Shown here in pieces: positions 8,053 through 16,031 of a DNA stretch of 64,000 nt. The DNA comes from Mahella australiensis 50-1 BON. Lineage in GTDB: Bacteria; Bacillota; Clostridia; Mahellales; Mahellaceae. The DNA lies in the NCBI RefSeq assembly GCF_000213255.1, contig NC_015520.1, positions 1,508,001-1,572,000 of the forward strand, read 5' to 3'. Made by a program: the position numbers and the translations under genes. The notes beneath the pieces were generated by a model. The model ran no database searches. It worked only from the letters and a program-made list of their open reading frames with translations, and was not told where the DNA came from. Position 1 is the stretch's first letter; the number at the start of each line of letters is the position of its first letter.

Positions 8053-8081
8053 ATTATATCAAGCAGTGTTAGTGGTGTCAA
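8053..8081 (-). promoter_or_regulatory. Sigma-A-type promoter facing the truncated peptide gene
   Basis: Reading leftward: TTGACA (8081-8076), 17-bp spacer, TATAAT (8058-8053), a perfect consensus match with ideal spacing. It directly abuts the 106-bp repeat at 8083. The gene it would drive is now cut off by the 246-bp element. Confidence 0.7.
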
Positions 8082-8082
8082 A

Positions 8083-8188
8083 TGCCAAAATCGGTGATAA
8101 ATGGCGTTTAGTCCCCTGATTCTGGAGTTTATGTGGTAAATGCTTCTATATCCTCGACATTGCTCTAAAATGCTATGCGATTTTGGCA
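8083..8188. repeat. 106-bp inverted-repeat unit, copy 1
   Basis: Starts with TGCCAAAATCG and ends with its exact complement CGATTTTGGCA. All 106 bases are identical by eye to the unit at 11832-11937. It has no coding capacity. Both copies touch the -35 side of a strong leftward promoter, so they may be miniature transposons carrying or landing in a promoter, or a shared upstream regulatory module. Confidence 0.8.
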
Positions 8189-8235
8189 ATAAAAAGGTTT
8201 AACAAACGCGCATCATTCATTGCTAACCTTCTTTC

Positions 8236-8871
8236 TTATTCCACACGCGTCAAAACACCACCATCCATCTCATAGACAGTGTCGCATAGTGCCTCTATAT
8301 CTTCCGCATAATGCGATGATAAGATAATAGTGGTGCCTTCTTGATTTAATTCTTTGAGCACCTTGCGAATTTCTATGACCCCTTGTTTATCAAGACCGTT
8401 CATAGGCTCGTCCAATATCAATAACGGCGGCCTTTCCATAATAGCCTGCGCTATCCCAAGTCGATGTCTCATTCCCAAGGAATACTTGCTGACATGCTTT
8501 TTAAGGTTAGGATCCAACCCCACTAGCTTCAGCGTTTCGTGAATTTCATCGTCCGATATCTTTCTGTGTATGGATGCAAGCAACTTGAGATTTTTATAAC
8601 CGCTCATTGAATTTATGAAACCGGGATCCTCGATAACAATACCCATTTCTTGCGGTGCACCAACTTTAATAGCCTCACCTTTTATAAGAATTTTACCTGA
8701 GCTTAATATCATGAATCCGCAAATACATTTAAACAGCACTGTTTTGCCGGAACCGTTTCGGCCGATAATACCATGTATCCTGCCGGTTTCGAATTTGACC
8801 GTCACATGGTTTAAAGCGGTTGTATCCTTAAACTGTTTGACAGCATCGAATACCTCTACTATACAATCCAT
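8236..8871 (-). CDS. ABC transporter ATP-binding protein, cassette 2
   Basis: Same motifs as the cassette 1 ATPase (Walker A GRNGSGKT, signature YSLGMRHRLG, Walker B LLILDEP). Its last 205 residues are identical to that protein. At DNA level I count four mismatches in about 620 bp, all silent. The match begins exactly at the stop codon and ends within the first codons, so only the coding region is shared. The start is placed at MDCIVEV (8871), which has GAAGGG 8 bases upstream; an ATG nine bases earlier overlaps that sequence. It is last in a four-gene leftward operon. Confidence 0.92.
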   Translation of the reverse strand: MDCIVEVFDAVKQFKDTTALNHVTVKFETGRIHGIIGRNGSGKTVLFKCICGFMILSSGKILIKGEAIKVGAPQEMGIVIEDPGFINSMSGYKNLKLLASIHRKISDDEIHETLKLVGLDPNLKKHVSKYSLGMRHRLGIAQAIMERPPLLILDEPMNGLDKQGVIEIRKVLKELNQEGTTIILSSHYAEDIEALCDTVYEMDGGVLTRVE

Positions 8872-8907
8872 TATTACCATCCCTTCTTTTTAAACCGAGT
8901 ATAGTTA

Positions 8908-9780
8908 TTACATACCTTCAAGCATATTTATATCTTTTTTAGAAAACGAGATAACAGAAATTATACTGAGTATCAACGATGTCACTGAAAGAAATATAAC
9001 AGCATATTGCAGTGACGGTGAGTCGCCGGAATTATACCAGTCTATATACCGTAAACTGCTCCAGCTAAGAGGCGAAAAGTAATATACCTTAAGCCCTATC
9101 GTTATCCGTCCCACAAATATTGAAAAGTATGAGATAAATATCAGTATACCTGCTGCTATTATACCGCTCATTTTCCCGATAATTATATTAAAGCTAAAAA
9201 TGACTATTCCCATGAACAACGTAACTAAAAAAAACAGCCCCAAACTTATCAGAGTAGCTTCAATTGCCGAAAAAGATGTAACGATACTGCTATCTATCAA
9301 AACTGTTAGATTAAGTCCTTTTTCATATGCGCTCGCCGGATTCATAGCTAATGTTCTTATAACCTTTCCCCAATCGCTTGTAAAGTCTATGTAAGGGAAA
9401 AAAGAAATAACTGTTATTGCATAGTTGATAATGGTATACAGTAGGCTGGTAAAAACGATATAACACAGTTGGCCCAATACCCAAGGAGTTCTTCCCGTTC
9501 GTATCAGGAGAAACGGCGTATGTTTGTCTATAAAGGGTGCATCGGAAAATAGAAACATGGCAAAGCAACCGTAAACAGGCATTATTACAGGAGTAATAAA
9601 TATATGCGGAAAAATCCATGGACTAACGCCGACCCCAACTATCTTTGCATATTCATATATCCCGGAAAAATTCCATATATTGAACACAAATATAAGCGCA
9701 AAGAGGGTATAGATTTTAATATCTACGACCCACTTCCTATAGTTGGTGATTGAACATAAAAGCACGTTTTTAATATTCAT
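8908..9780 (-). CDS. ABC transporter permease, cassette 2 (membrane subunit B)
   Basis: A 290-residue protein with about six membrane helices and a short cytoplasmic N-terminus (NIKNVLLCSITNYRKW). It is a clear but diverged paralogue of the 293-residue permease of cassette 1, matching along the whole length. Its start overlaps the preceding permease gene by 4 bases, so the operon is tightly packed. It should form the channel with the other permease and be powered by the ATPase encoded next. The substrate is unknown. Confidence 0.8.
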   Translation of the reverse strand: MNIKNVLLCSITNYRKWVVDIKIYTLFALIFVFNIWNFSGIYEYAKIVGVGVSPWIFPHIFITPVIMPVYGCFAMFLFSDAPFIDKHTPFLLIRTGRTPWVLGQLCYIVFTSLLYTIINYAITVISFFPYIDFTSDWGKVIRTLAMNPASAYEKGLNLTVLIDSSIVTSFSAIEATLISLGLFFLVTLFMGIVIFSFNIIIGKMSGIIAAGILIFISYFSIFVGRITIGLKVYYFSPLSWSSLRYIDWYNSGDSPSLQYAVIFLSVTSLILSIISVISFSKKDINMLEGM

Positions 9781-10547
9781 GATGTCTCTATCCTTCTTTT
9801 AATCTGTTTGACGGTAACGAACAATAAAATACCAAGTAGGACGATGACAGGCATCAGCTTATACAAAAACGCCTCCAAAGGGCTTACATTAGGATAAATG
9901 CTTTGAACAAGAAAATCTGGTTTAAAAAAAACCGGTATCGAAGCGTGTGTAACTAATCGCATAAGAACAAAGTATATAACTATTGGGGCAGCTATCACAC
10001 TAAACTTATTGGATATGAAAGCCGATACTGCTATAGCGCCGCCGGCGAATAACGCCGCCGATAACGAATAGTGAACAGCGATAACCAAAATATACATGAT
10101 AGGCTTATTATTTTCCAATAACGCTATATAGGAATCCCCACTTGAAATTTGATTAAACAATGGGAAGAACACTGACATAAGCAACGAGAAAATAACTATG
10201 CCGATGCAAACGGACAAAAAACCGGCTATGATTGAAGATATGAATTTACTGATTGCATACTTTTTTACACCTGTGCGTATAACCCAAAAAAATGTGGCTT
10301 TATCCTCCGTATCCGAAGCAAAAGACATTCCGTATGGCAATATGGGTGCGATACACAAAACAAATAAAGTAGATCCGCTGCCGGTTAAGGCATGACCAAG
10401 TAAATACATAACATCGGCGGTATCGGTAATGAATCCCGAGCAACTGATGAACATAACGAATATAATAAATGCGACAGAAATGATAAAATTAAACGATAGT
10501 ATAGCTCTGTAAAGATCAGCTTTCATCAAAGATATAAATAATTTCAA
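9777..10547 (-). CDS. ABC transporter permease, cassette 2 (membrane subunit A)
   Basis: A 256-residue ABC-2-like membrane subunit with an N-terminal cytoplasmic segment and about six hydrophobic helices. It is a paralogue of the 257-residue permease of cassette 1. The gene begins 4 bases after the lipoprotein gene ends and overlaps the next permease by 4 bases. It ends in a basic tail (VKQIKRRIETS), mirroring MKRRVSRA in cassette 1, which supports a cytoplasmic C-terminus. Confidence 0.8.
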   Translation of the reverse strand: MKLFISLMKADLYRAILSFNFIISVAFIIFVMFISCSGFITDTADVMYLLGHALTGSGSTLFVLCIAPILPYGMSFASDTEDKATFFWVIRTGVKKYAISKFISSIIAGFLSVCIGIVIFSLLMSVFFPLFNQISSGDSYIALLENNKPIMYILVIAVHYSLSAALFAGGAIAVSAFISNKFSVIAAPIVIYFVLMRLVTHASIPVFFKPDFLVQSIYPNVSPLEAFLYKLMPVIVLLGILLFVTVKQIKRRIETS

Positions 10548-10551
10548 TTTT

Positions 10552-11721
10552 TCACCACCTATCCGGATACAATTTCCCAGTCACCGCATTTACAACGTCG
10601 TATTTATACGTAATAAAAGTAGTGCCATCCACTTCTCTGGCCTTTGCACTGCGAAATACCCACCCGGGAACCAATTCAACCATATTATCTTTAGGCACGT
10701 TTAAATAACATAGTTCTGCTGAAATGATGCTTACATCATCTTCTAAAATCGTAAGCGAGTAGTTATTTATCAACGCATTTAATGCATCATAAAGGTTAAT
10801 CAGCTTATTATTTTCTTTTTCTTCGGTAATATTTAAGATGTTGTATGCTACTATTTTTCTTATGCCTGTTTTGTCATATACTAAGTAAATACAAGTTGCG
10901 GGCATCGGATTTCCCCACGCCGATGCCTTGGTGCCATCCGGCATTTGCCAGCCTTTGTTGACAATCGGTATGTTATCAACAAGCTGACGCAAAGAGAAGA
11001 TGTAACATTCATCATCTTTGGTCCACTCTAGGTTTTTTCTATCATCCTCAGCAATTTCGCTATTTAGGTACAATTTATAATGGGATGTTATGGTTTCCAA
11101 ATCCAAGGAATAGGCTTCATCGACATCAAATTGAGGCATTCCTGCTACATTAAATATTCTCTTTATATCAGCCAGCGTATCTTTATATGATAAAAAATCC
11201 AAATCTTTATATGAAGCATAGTCACTGTTAAGAGCATACCCATATTTTTGTGCATCAAAATCAGGATCATTGAATAATATAGATGCTACAGTATCTAATT
11301 TTTCCGATGGGATACTGTTTATTTCTTTTGAGTAAGAAAAACCGCCTTTCGTATCTGTTACTGTGCCAAAACTTTTGCCACCATCGTATATGCTTAAAAA
11401 CTCTTTTATGTTACCGTCAGAAGCAATAATTTGAGGACCCTCCGCCCATATTTTTTCTTCGGTAACATTATTTTTAACAAATGCGTCTATAAGCTTTTGT
11501 TTGTCAAATTCTATATAATCTGCTTTATAGGTTTTTGCCTCACTAGGATTCTTTACCTCATCCAAATTTACATCTATCGACAATTTGTCAGGCAAAGTTA
11601 TGCTTTCAAGAAAAGTTTTACTATCCATACCCTCAAAACTATCAGCCCTTTCATCTTCCCCACATGAAACCAATATCATAGACATAGTTATCAGTATAAA
11701 AAGTAAAATAGATTTCTTCAT
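10552..11721 (-). CDS. Large lipoprotein, cassette 2 (function unknown)
   Basis: A 389-residue protein with a lipoprotein signal peptide (KKSILLFILITMSMILVSC); lipobox LVSC, mature Cys near residue 20. It is a homologue of the cassette 1 lipoprotein over its full length, for example KDDECYIFSLRQLVDNIPIVN against KDDECYLIHFRQIVDDIPLIN. No known domain is recognised. It is first in the four-gene operon, about 80 bp downstream of a sigma-A-type promoter. That both cassettes keep such a protein suggests it is integral to the transporter's role, for example substrate capture or sensing at the cell surface (inference). Confidence 0.75.
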   Translation of the reverse strand: MKKSILLFILITMSMILVSCGEDERADSFEGMDSKTFLESITLPDKLSIDVNLDEVKNPSEAKTYKADYIEFDKQKLIDAFVKNNVTEEKIWAEGPQIIASDGNIKEFLSIYDGGKSFGTVTDTKGGFSYSKEINSIPSEKLDTVASILFNDPDFDAQKYGYALNSDYASYKDLDFLSYKDTLADIKRIFNVAGMPQFDVDEAYSLDLETITSHYKLYLNSEIAEDDRKNLEWTKDDECYIFSLRQLVDNIPIVNKGWQMPDGTKASAWGNPMPATCIYLVYDKTGIRKIVAYNILNITEEKENNKLINLYDALNALINNYSLTILEDDVSIISAELCYLNVPKDNMVELVPGWVFRSAKAREVDGTTFITYKYDVVNAVTGKLYPDRW

Positions 11722-11801
11722 TTCGCCTCATCCTTTTATAGTATATTTACCACAGGGAACTCTTGGAAAGTCCGAAAGCACTTATTTTTTACACTGATTG
11801 T

Positions 11802-11830
11802 ATTATACCAAGCAATATTAGTAGTGTAAA
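11802..11830 (-). promoter_or_regulatory. Sigma-A-type promoter of ABC cassette 2
   Basis: Reading leftward: TTTACA (11830-11825), 17-bp spacer, TATAAT (11807-11802), about 80 bp upstream of the lipoprotein start. It abuts the second 106-bp repeat. Its spacer also resembles that of the promoter at 8053, so the two promoters are related copies. Confidence 0.7.
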
Positions 11831-11831
11831 C

Positions 11832-11937
11832 TGCCAAAATCGGTGATAAATGGCGTTTAGTCCCCTGATTCTGGAGTTTATGTGGTAAATGCTTCTATAT
11901 CCTCGACATTGCTCTAAAATGCTATGCGATTTTGGCA
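11832..11937. repeat. 106-bp inverted-repeat unit, copy 2
   Basis: Identical by eye to 8083-8188 over all 106 bases, with 11-bp perfect terminal inverted repeats TGCCAAAATCG / CGATTTTGGCA. It lies between ytfJ and the promoter of cassette 2, in the same orientation as copy 1. The two copies therefore flank cassette 2 as direct repeats. Confidence 0.8.
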
Positions 11938-11962
11938 ATAAAAAAAGCGACTTTTCAGCCGC

Positions 11963-12388
11963 CTATTCGATATTTTCTTCATCATTTTTCATAAAGCCCT
12001 TAACCTCGTTCAATAGTTGGGGTACAGCGTCCACCAACCTATCCACCACGTTGTTGTAGAGTACTGGCAATAGCCGAATCTGCTCTTTGCCCACTACAAG
12101 GAATGCCACCGGTTGAACGGTTACACCTGCTCCAGTACCGCCGGCAAAAGGTAATTTTGAACCTTCCGCGGTATCGGCATTTGCCGATGTCTCTTTGCCT
12201 CTATTCGACGTAATGTTATAATCCCCGCCGCCTGACACAAAGCCAAAAGAAACCCGCGATATGGGGATTATGACCTTGCCTTCGGATGTTTCTACCGCAT
12301 CCCCTACGATGGTATTGACGTCTATCATATCTTTAATATTCTCCATGGTGGTACGCATTATGTCTTGTATAGGATGCTGTTCTGCCAT
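11963..12388 (-). CDS. ytfJ: GerW/YtfJ family sporulation protein
   Basis: A 141-residue protein with the family pattern: N-terminal HPIQDIMRTTMENIKDMIDVNTIVGD, then SRVSFGFVSGGG, a Gly-rich stretch (PFAGGTGAGVTVQPVAFLVV) and a C-terminal helix. The family is made in the forespore of Bacillus and affects spore germination or coat formation; the molecular role is not settled. The ATG has AAAGGCGGTGAT upstream and lies 56 bases inside the preceding DUF2953 gene, in another frame, so the two are probably coupled. The neighbours scpB and scpA fit the usual Clostridia arrangement. Confidence 0.9.
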   Translation of the reverse strand: MAEQHPIQDIMRTTMENIKDMIDVNTIVGDAVETSEGKVIIPISRVSFGFVSGGGDYNITSNRGKETSANADTAEGSKLPFAGGTGAGVTVQPVAFLVVGKEQIRLLPVLYNNVVDRLVDAVPQLLNEVKGFMKNDEENIE

Positions 12389-12998
12389 TTTTTATCACCG
12401 CCTTTATTTTATCCATAATAATAATTTTAAGCGCTTTAATGCTTGCGATAATAATATGGCCTAATCTGAGGCGTATTATACCATCGCCGTGTACGGTGAT
12501 ATTATTGCCGGCGTAATTGGGTTTTATGTTTATATCAGCGTCGCCTATCATAGTCCTCGTTTTAGCGTAGCTGAATAATATGTATATGAGCGATTGGATA
12601 CTTCCTGTAAGAAGGGCCGTAACGGCGGCATCATATAAGCCGATGCTCATATGTAGCTGTATATACGGTATGCGCACCACACTTAGTATGTATAGAATTA
12701 CCGCTTTCAATCCTTTTGCCGAAGATGCCCAGCGTTTTATCGATTCGGCGACTTTTTGTAAAGGAGTCTCTCTGGCTGCCGCATTATCGGTTTTTCTGAT
12801 AAGCAAGCGCCAGCGTTTTTTGCTATCGACCCCAAGGGACATATTATACCGAAGCGTTACGAGGCCTTTAAGCCAACGCATCGATATAAACAGGTAATTT
12901 TCAGCATTATTCACGAATATTTTTATTTCAAATTCTATGGTGGAAAAACATAGCAGTGCTATTGCCACACCGATGATCGAAATTATCAAAAGCCACAT
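12333..12998 (-). CDS. DUF2953 domain-containing membrane protein
   Basis: A 221-residue protein with an N-terminal membrane helix (MWLLIISIIGVAIALLCF) and a second weakly hydrophobic region. The layout fits DUF2953 (YtfI-like) proteins that occur just upstream of ytfJ in spore formers. The end overlaps ytfJ by 56 bases, an unusually long same-strand overlap. Function is unknown; the constant pairing with ytfJ suggests a sporulation role. The family call rests on context as much as on sequence. Confidence 0.75.
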   Translation of the reverse strand: MWLLIISIIGVAIALLCFSTIEFEIKIFVNNAENYLFISMRWLKGLVTLRYNMSLGVDSKKRWRLLIRKTDNAAARETPLQKVAESIKRWASSAKGLKAVILYILSVVRIPYIQLHMSIGLYDAAVTALLTGSIQSLIYILFSYAKTRTMIGDADINIKPNYAGNNITVHGDGIIRLRLGHIIIASIKALKIIIMDKIKAVIKNGRTASYTRHNAYHHGEY

Positions 12999-13067
12999 TT
13001 ATAAACACGCACTCCATATCTGTATAGCAAAAATATACAAATATAGGCTACCCACTGATGCCTGCCG

Positions 13068-13574
13068 CTATTCAATTTTAGGCAGTTCTTTCAGATCCGA
13101 CAGACCGAAATGTTTTAAGAACTCGTCGGTGGTACCGTATTGAATGGGACGGCCAGGAGTCGACAATCGGCCTACGGCTTTTATAAGGCCTTGTTCCAGC
13201 AACAGGGATATGACCTTATCGCTATTCACTCCCCTTATATCCTCGATCTCCGCTTTGGTAACAGGTTGTTTATATGCTATGACAGTCAGTGTCTCCAGCA
13301 TAGCATTGGACATCTGCTTTTTGTATACTGGGCGCAGGAATGCCTGTATATATGACGCCATTTGGGGTTTAGTAACCATTTGATAACTGTCGGCTATTCT
13401 TTGCAAGCATATGCCGCTGTCTTCCCTTTCATATCTGCGCTGCAGGGTTTCGATCGCTGCATATATGCTTTGTTCGTCGGCGTCGAACAACTCTGTTAAC
13501 TGTTTGACGGACACGCTGTCGCCGTTTACAAAAAGTATGGCCTCGATGGCTGCTGTAAGTTCATAAACGTCCAT
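13068..13574 (-). CDS. scpB: Segregation and condensation protein B
   Basis: Non-SMC subunit of the SMC-ScpAB condensin that organises and segregates the chromosome. The 168 residues form two winged-helix domains; family signatures include EAILFVNGDSVSVKQL near the N-terminus, LETLTVIAYKQPVTKAEIEDIRGVNSDKV in the middle, and GRPIQYGTTDEFLKHFGL near the end. The start has GAGGCGAGGG 9 bases upstream. It lies 16 bp downstream of scpA in the same operon. Confidence 0.95.
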   Translation of the reverse strand: MDVYELTAAIEAILFVNGDSVSVKQLTELFDADEQSIYAAIETLQRRYEREDSGICLQRIADSYQMVTKPQMASYIQAFLRPVYKKQMSNAMLETLTVIAYKQPVTKAEIEDIRGVNSDKVISLLLEQGLIKAVGRLSTPGRPIQYGTTDEFLKHFGLSDLKELPKIE

Positions 13575-13590
13575 ATTATTATCCCTCGCC

Positions 13591-14322
13591 TCAATGTCGT
13601 CGCTTTATTCGGTTTATTATGAGCTCGGCAAATGGTTTGGACTGATAGGCATCGGCTTCACCGGACTTCATCAGTTCCAGAACCGATAAAAAGGATACCA
13701 CCACATGCGCTTTATCGAACCTGTAGCGCGCCACGATGCGGCCGAAGCGTATTCGCTCGAACAGGCTCAACAGGCGTTTGAATATATTTATTTGCCTGTT
13801 TAAAGAAATGGCCTCGGCTTTAACATTATAAGGCGCTACCGGCTTGATTCGATTCAACAATCTATGATAGCAGTTGAATAAATCCTCTGCGCTAGCATTT
13901 ATTTCTATAATGCGTATGGGTTCTGGCTTTGAAACGTAGCGGACTGGCCCGGTAAAGACCATCTCCTGGCATTGCTCCATAGTGCGTAAATGGGCGGCTG
14001 CCTCCTTGTAAGCGCTATAGATTTGCAGCCTGGCCTTTAAGCGCTGCTCGGGATCGGCATCGTCGACCTGCTCATTCTCTCCGGCTTTGGGCGGATTTGG
14101 CAGCAATAACCTCGACTTTATCTCTATCAGAGTGGCTGCCGTTACCAGAAATTCGCTGGTTAAATCCATATTGTTATCCTGGGCCTGCGATATGTATTCC
14201 ATGTACTGATATGTTATATCAGCCATGGAGATATCGGTTATTTCGAGCTTCGATTGTTTTATTAAATACAAAAGCAGATCCAGAGGTCCTTCAAAGGCAT
14301 CCAATTTTACATTGTAGCTCAT
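13591..14322 (-). CDS. scpA: Segregation and condensation protein A
   Basis: Kleisin subunit bridging SMC heads in the bacterial condensin. The N-terminus YNVKLDAFEGPLDLLLYLIKQSKLEITDI is the classic family signature, followed by LTSEFLVTAATLIEIKSRLLLP. The C-terminal winged helix carries VVSFLSVLELMKSGE near the end. The 243 residues are of normal length. Its start overlaps the trpS stop by 4 bases, so trpS-scpA-scpB are cotranscribed. Confidence 0.96.
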   Translation of the reverse strand: MSYNVKLDAFEGPLDLLLYLIKQSKLEITDISMADITYQYMEYISQAQDNNMDLTSEFLVTAATLIEIKSRLLLPNPPKAGENEQVDDADPEQRLKARLQIYSAYKEAAAHLRTMEQCQEMVFTGPVRYVSKPEPIRIIEINASAEDLFNCYHRLLNRIKPVAPYNVKAEAISLNRQINIFKRLLSLFERIRFGRIVARYRFDKAHVVVSFLSVLELMKSGEADAYQSKPFAELIINRIKRRH

Positions 14323-15302
14323 AGCCCCATTTTGGTTCTAACCTCATCTATGGTCTCTTGTGCTATTGGTTTTATCTTATTGTAGCCATCGTCGAGCACA
14401 TCGTGAACGTAATCTATATTCTTCTCCAGTTCCTTACGGCGCTCATATATAGGCTCCAAAAATGCTACTACATTATCAGCCAACTGGCGTTTGCATTGAA
14501 CGCATCCTATTTGGCCGGCCTTGCACTCGCGCTCGCGTTCCTGGACTATATCGGGACTGAATACTTTGTGGAAGGCAAACACCGAGCATATATCCGGATG
14601 CCCAGGGTCATCTTTTTTTATCCTAGCCGGGTCGGTAATCATCATGCTTATCTTTTTCCTTGCCGATTCCGGGTCTTCTGAAAGAAGTATAGTATTGCCA
14701 TAACTCTTGCTCATCTTCCTGCCATCTAATCCCGGCAGCACTTTTACATCATTTAAAAGCGCTTGAGGTTCAGGAAAGGTTTCACCATACAAAAAGTTAA
14801 AACGCCTGACTATCTCGCGCGCTAATTCCAAATGGGGCAATTGATCCTCGCCTACAGGCACTATAGAAGCCTTGCATATCAATATGTCTGATGCCATCAG
14901 GTTCGGATAACCGAGAAATCCGTATGTGGCTATCTCTTTATCCTTTAACTGCACCAGTTGATCCTTATAGGTAGGGCATCGCTCCAACCACGATACCGGC
15001 ACTATCATGGACAACAGCAGGTGAAGTTCGGCTATCTCTTTGACGCGCGATTGCACATATATAGCGCTCTTATTTGGGTCCAAGCCAACGCTTAGCCAAT
15101 CTATAGCCATCTGCAATATATTATCTTTTATATCCTCGCTTTCTTGATAAGCCGTCGTCAAGGCATGCCAATCCACTATCGAGTGAAAACACTCATATTT
15201 GCCTTGTAATTTAAGCCAGCTATCCAGGGCACCGAAGTAATTGCCCAAATGAAGCCTGCCCGTTGGTCTCATACCGCTCATAACGCGTTGTTTTGCTGTC
15301 AT
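14319..15302 (-). CDS. trpS: Tryptophan--tRNA ligase
   Basis: Class I aminoacyl-tRNA synthetase of 327 residues. It has a HIGH-type motif (GRLHLGNYFGAL, about residues 14-25) and the KMSKS loop in GLDGRKMSKSYGNTI. A CxxC pair (GCVQCKRQ) is present in the C-terminal part. There is no T-box or Trp leader directly upstream: the gene starts 14 bp after the site-2 protease gene, so it is expressed from an upstream promoter together with scpA and scpB. This coupling of trpS with condensin genes is frequent in Clostridia. Confidence 0.97.
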   Translation of the reverse strand: MTAKQRVMSGMRPTGRLHLGNYFGALDSWLKLQGKYECFHSIVDWHALTTAYQESEDIKDNILQMAIDWLSVGLDPNKSAIYVQSRVKEIAELHLLLSMIVPVSWLERCPTYKDQLVQLKDKEIATYGFLGYPNLMASDILICKASIVPVGEDQLPHLELAREIVRRFNFLYGETFPEPQALLNDVKVLPGLDGRKMSKSYGNTILLSEDPESARKKISMMITDPARIKKDDPGHPDICSVFAFHKVFSPDIVQERERECKAGQIGCVQCKRQLADNVVAFLEPIYERRKELEKNIDYVHDVLDDGYNKIKPIAQETIDEVRTKMGL

Positions 15303-15316
15303 AAAACATCCTCCTG

Positions 15317-15964
15317 CTAAAAGAATATAGAGTAGAGCGCCATCACTATGACATTCATGCCGTTTATAACCAAACTCATCAAAGGATTCATAATGCGCCC
15401 TATAATACCTGTTATGATCAATATTATAAGTACTATGAAGCTATAGCGCTCGAATTCCCAAAAAAATTTTACATTATATCTGAAAAACAAGCTCTTAACA
15501 ACATGATAGCCGTCCAGCGGTGGGATAGGCAATATATTAAATACGGCCAGCCCTATATTAAGCCCTACTATAGCCCAAAGTATGTTAGCTATTATCTGAT
15601 TATCAAACGAAGCGGACATCGATAAAAAAGCTAGTACGGTATATGCTATCAAGGCTATTATGAGATTGGTCAGCGGCCCTGCTATCGATACAAGTATATC
15701 GCCCCACTTGCGGTTCTTGAAATTCCTCGGGTCTATCTCTACCGGCTTAGCCCATCCGAATCCGGCAAACAGCAAAAGCAAAAAGCCTACGACATCTATA
15801 TGAGCCATAGGATCCAATGTCAAACGGCCCTGCTGCCTAGGCGTAGGATCTCCCAATCGGTCCGCTACCAAAGCATGAGCGAATTCATGGAAGGAGAAAG
15901 CGATTAAAAGCGCCAGCAACTGATATAAAAATGTCATCAGATCGAAATTCCTAAAATTTAACAT
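15317..15964 (-). CDS. Site-2 protease family protein (M50-type membrane metalloprotease)
   Basis: A 215-residue polytopic protein with the zinc-binding HEFAH motif in the first hydrophobic segment and the second metal ligand in a PPLDGYHV segment near residues 155-165, as in the short group of rhomboid-like S2P proteins next to trpS-scpAB. The family cleaves substrates within the membrane or near its surface. Substrates of this short group are unknown. It is first in the trpS-scpA-scpB transcription unit, 67 bp from lysA. Confidence 0.88.
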   Translation of the reverse strand: MLNFRNFDLMTFLYQLLALLIAFSFHEFAHALVADRLGDPTPRQQGRLTLDPMAHIDVVGFLLLLFAGFGWAKPVEIDPRNFKNRKWGDILVSIAGPLTNLIIALIAYTVLAFLSMSASFDNQIIANILWAIVGLNIGLAVFNILPIPPLDGYHVVKSLFFRYNVKFFWEFERYSFIVLIILIITGIIGRIMNPLMSLVINGMNVIVMALYSIFF

Positions 15965-16031
15965 ATTCTATCCTCCTGTGATATCCATATTATCATTATA
16001 CCATAATTGCTGGCTTTACTGCGCCTTTTTG

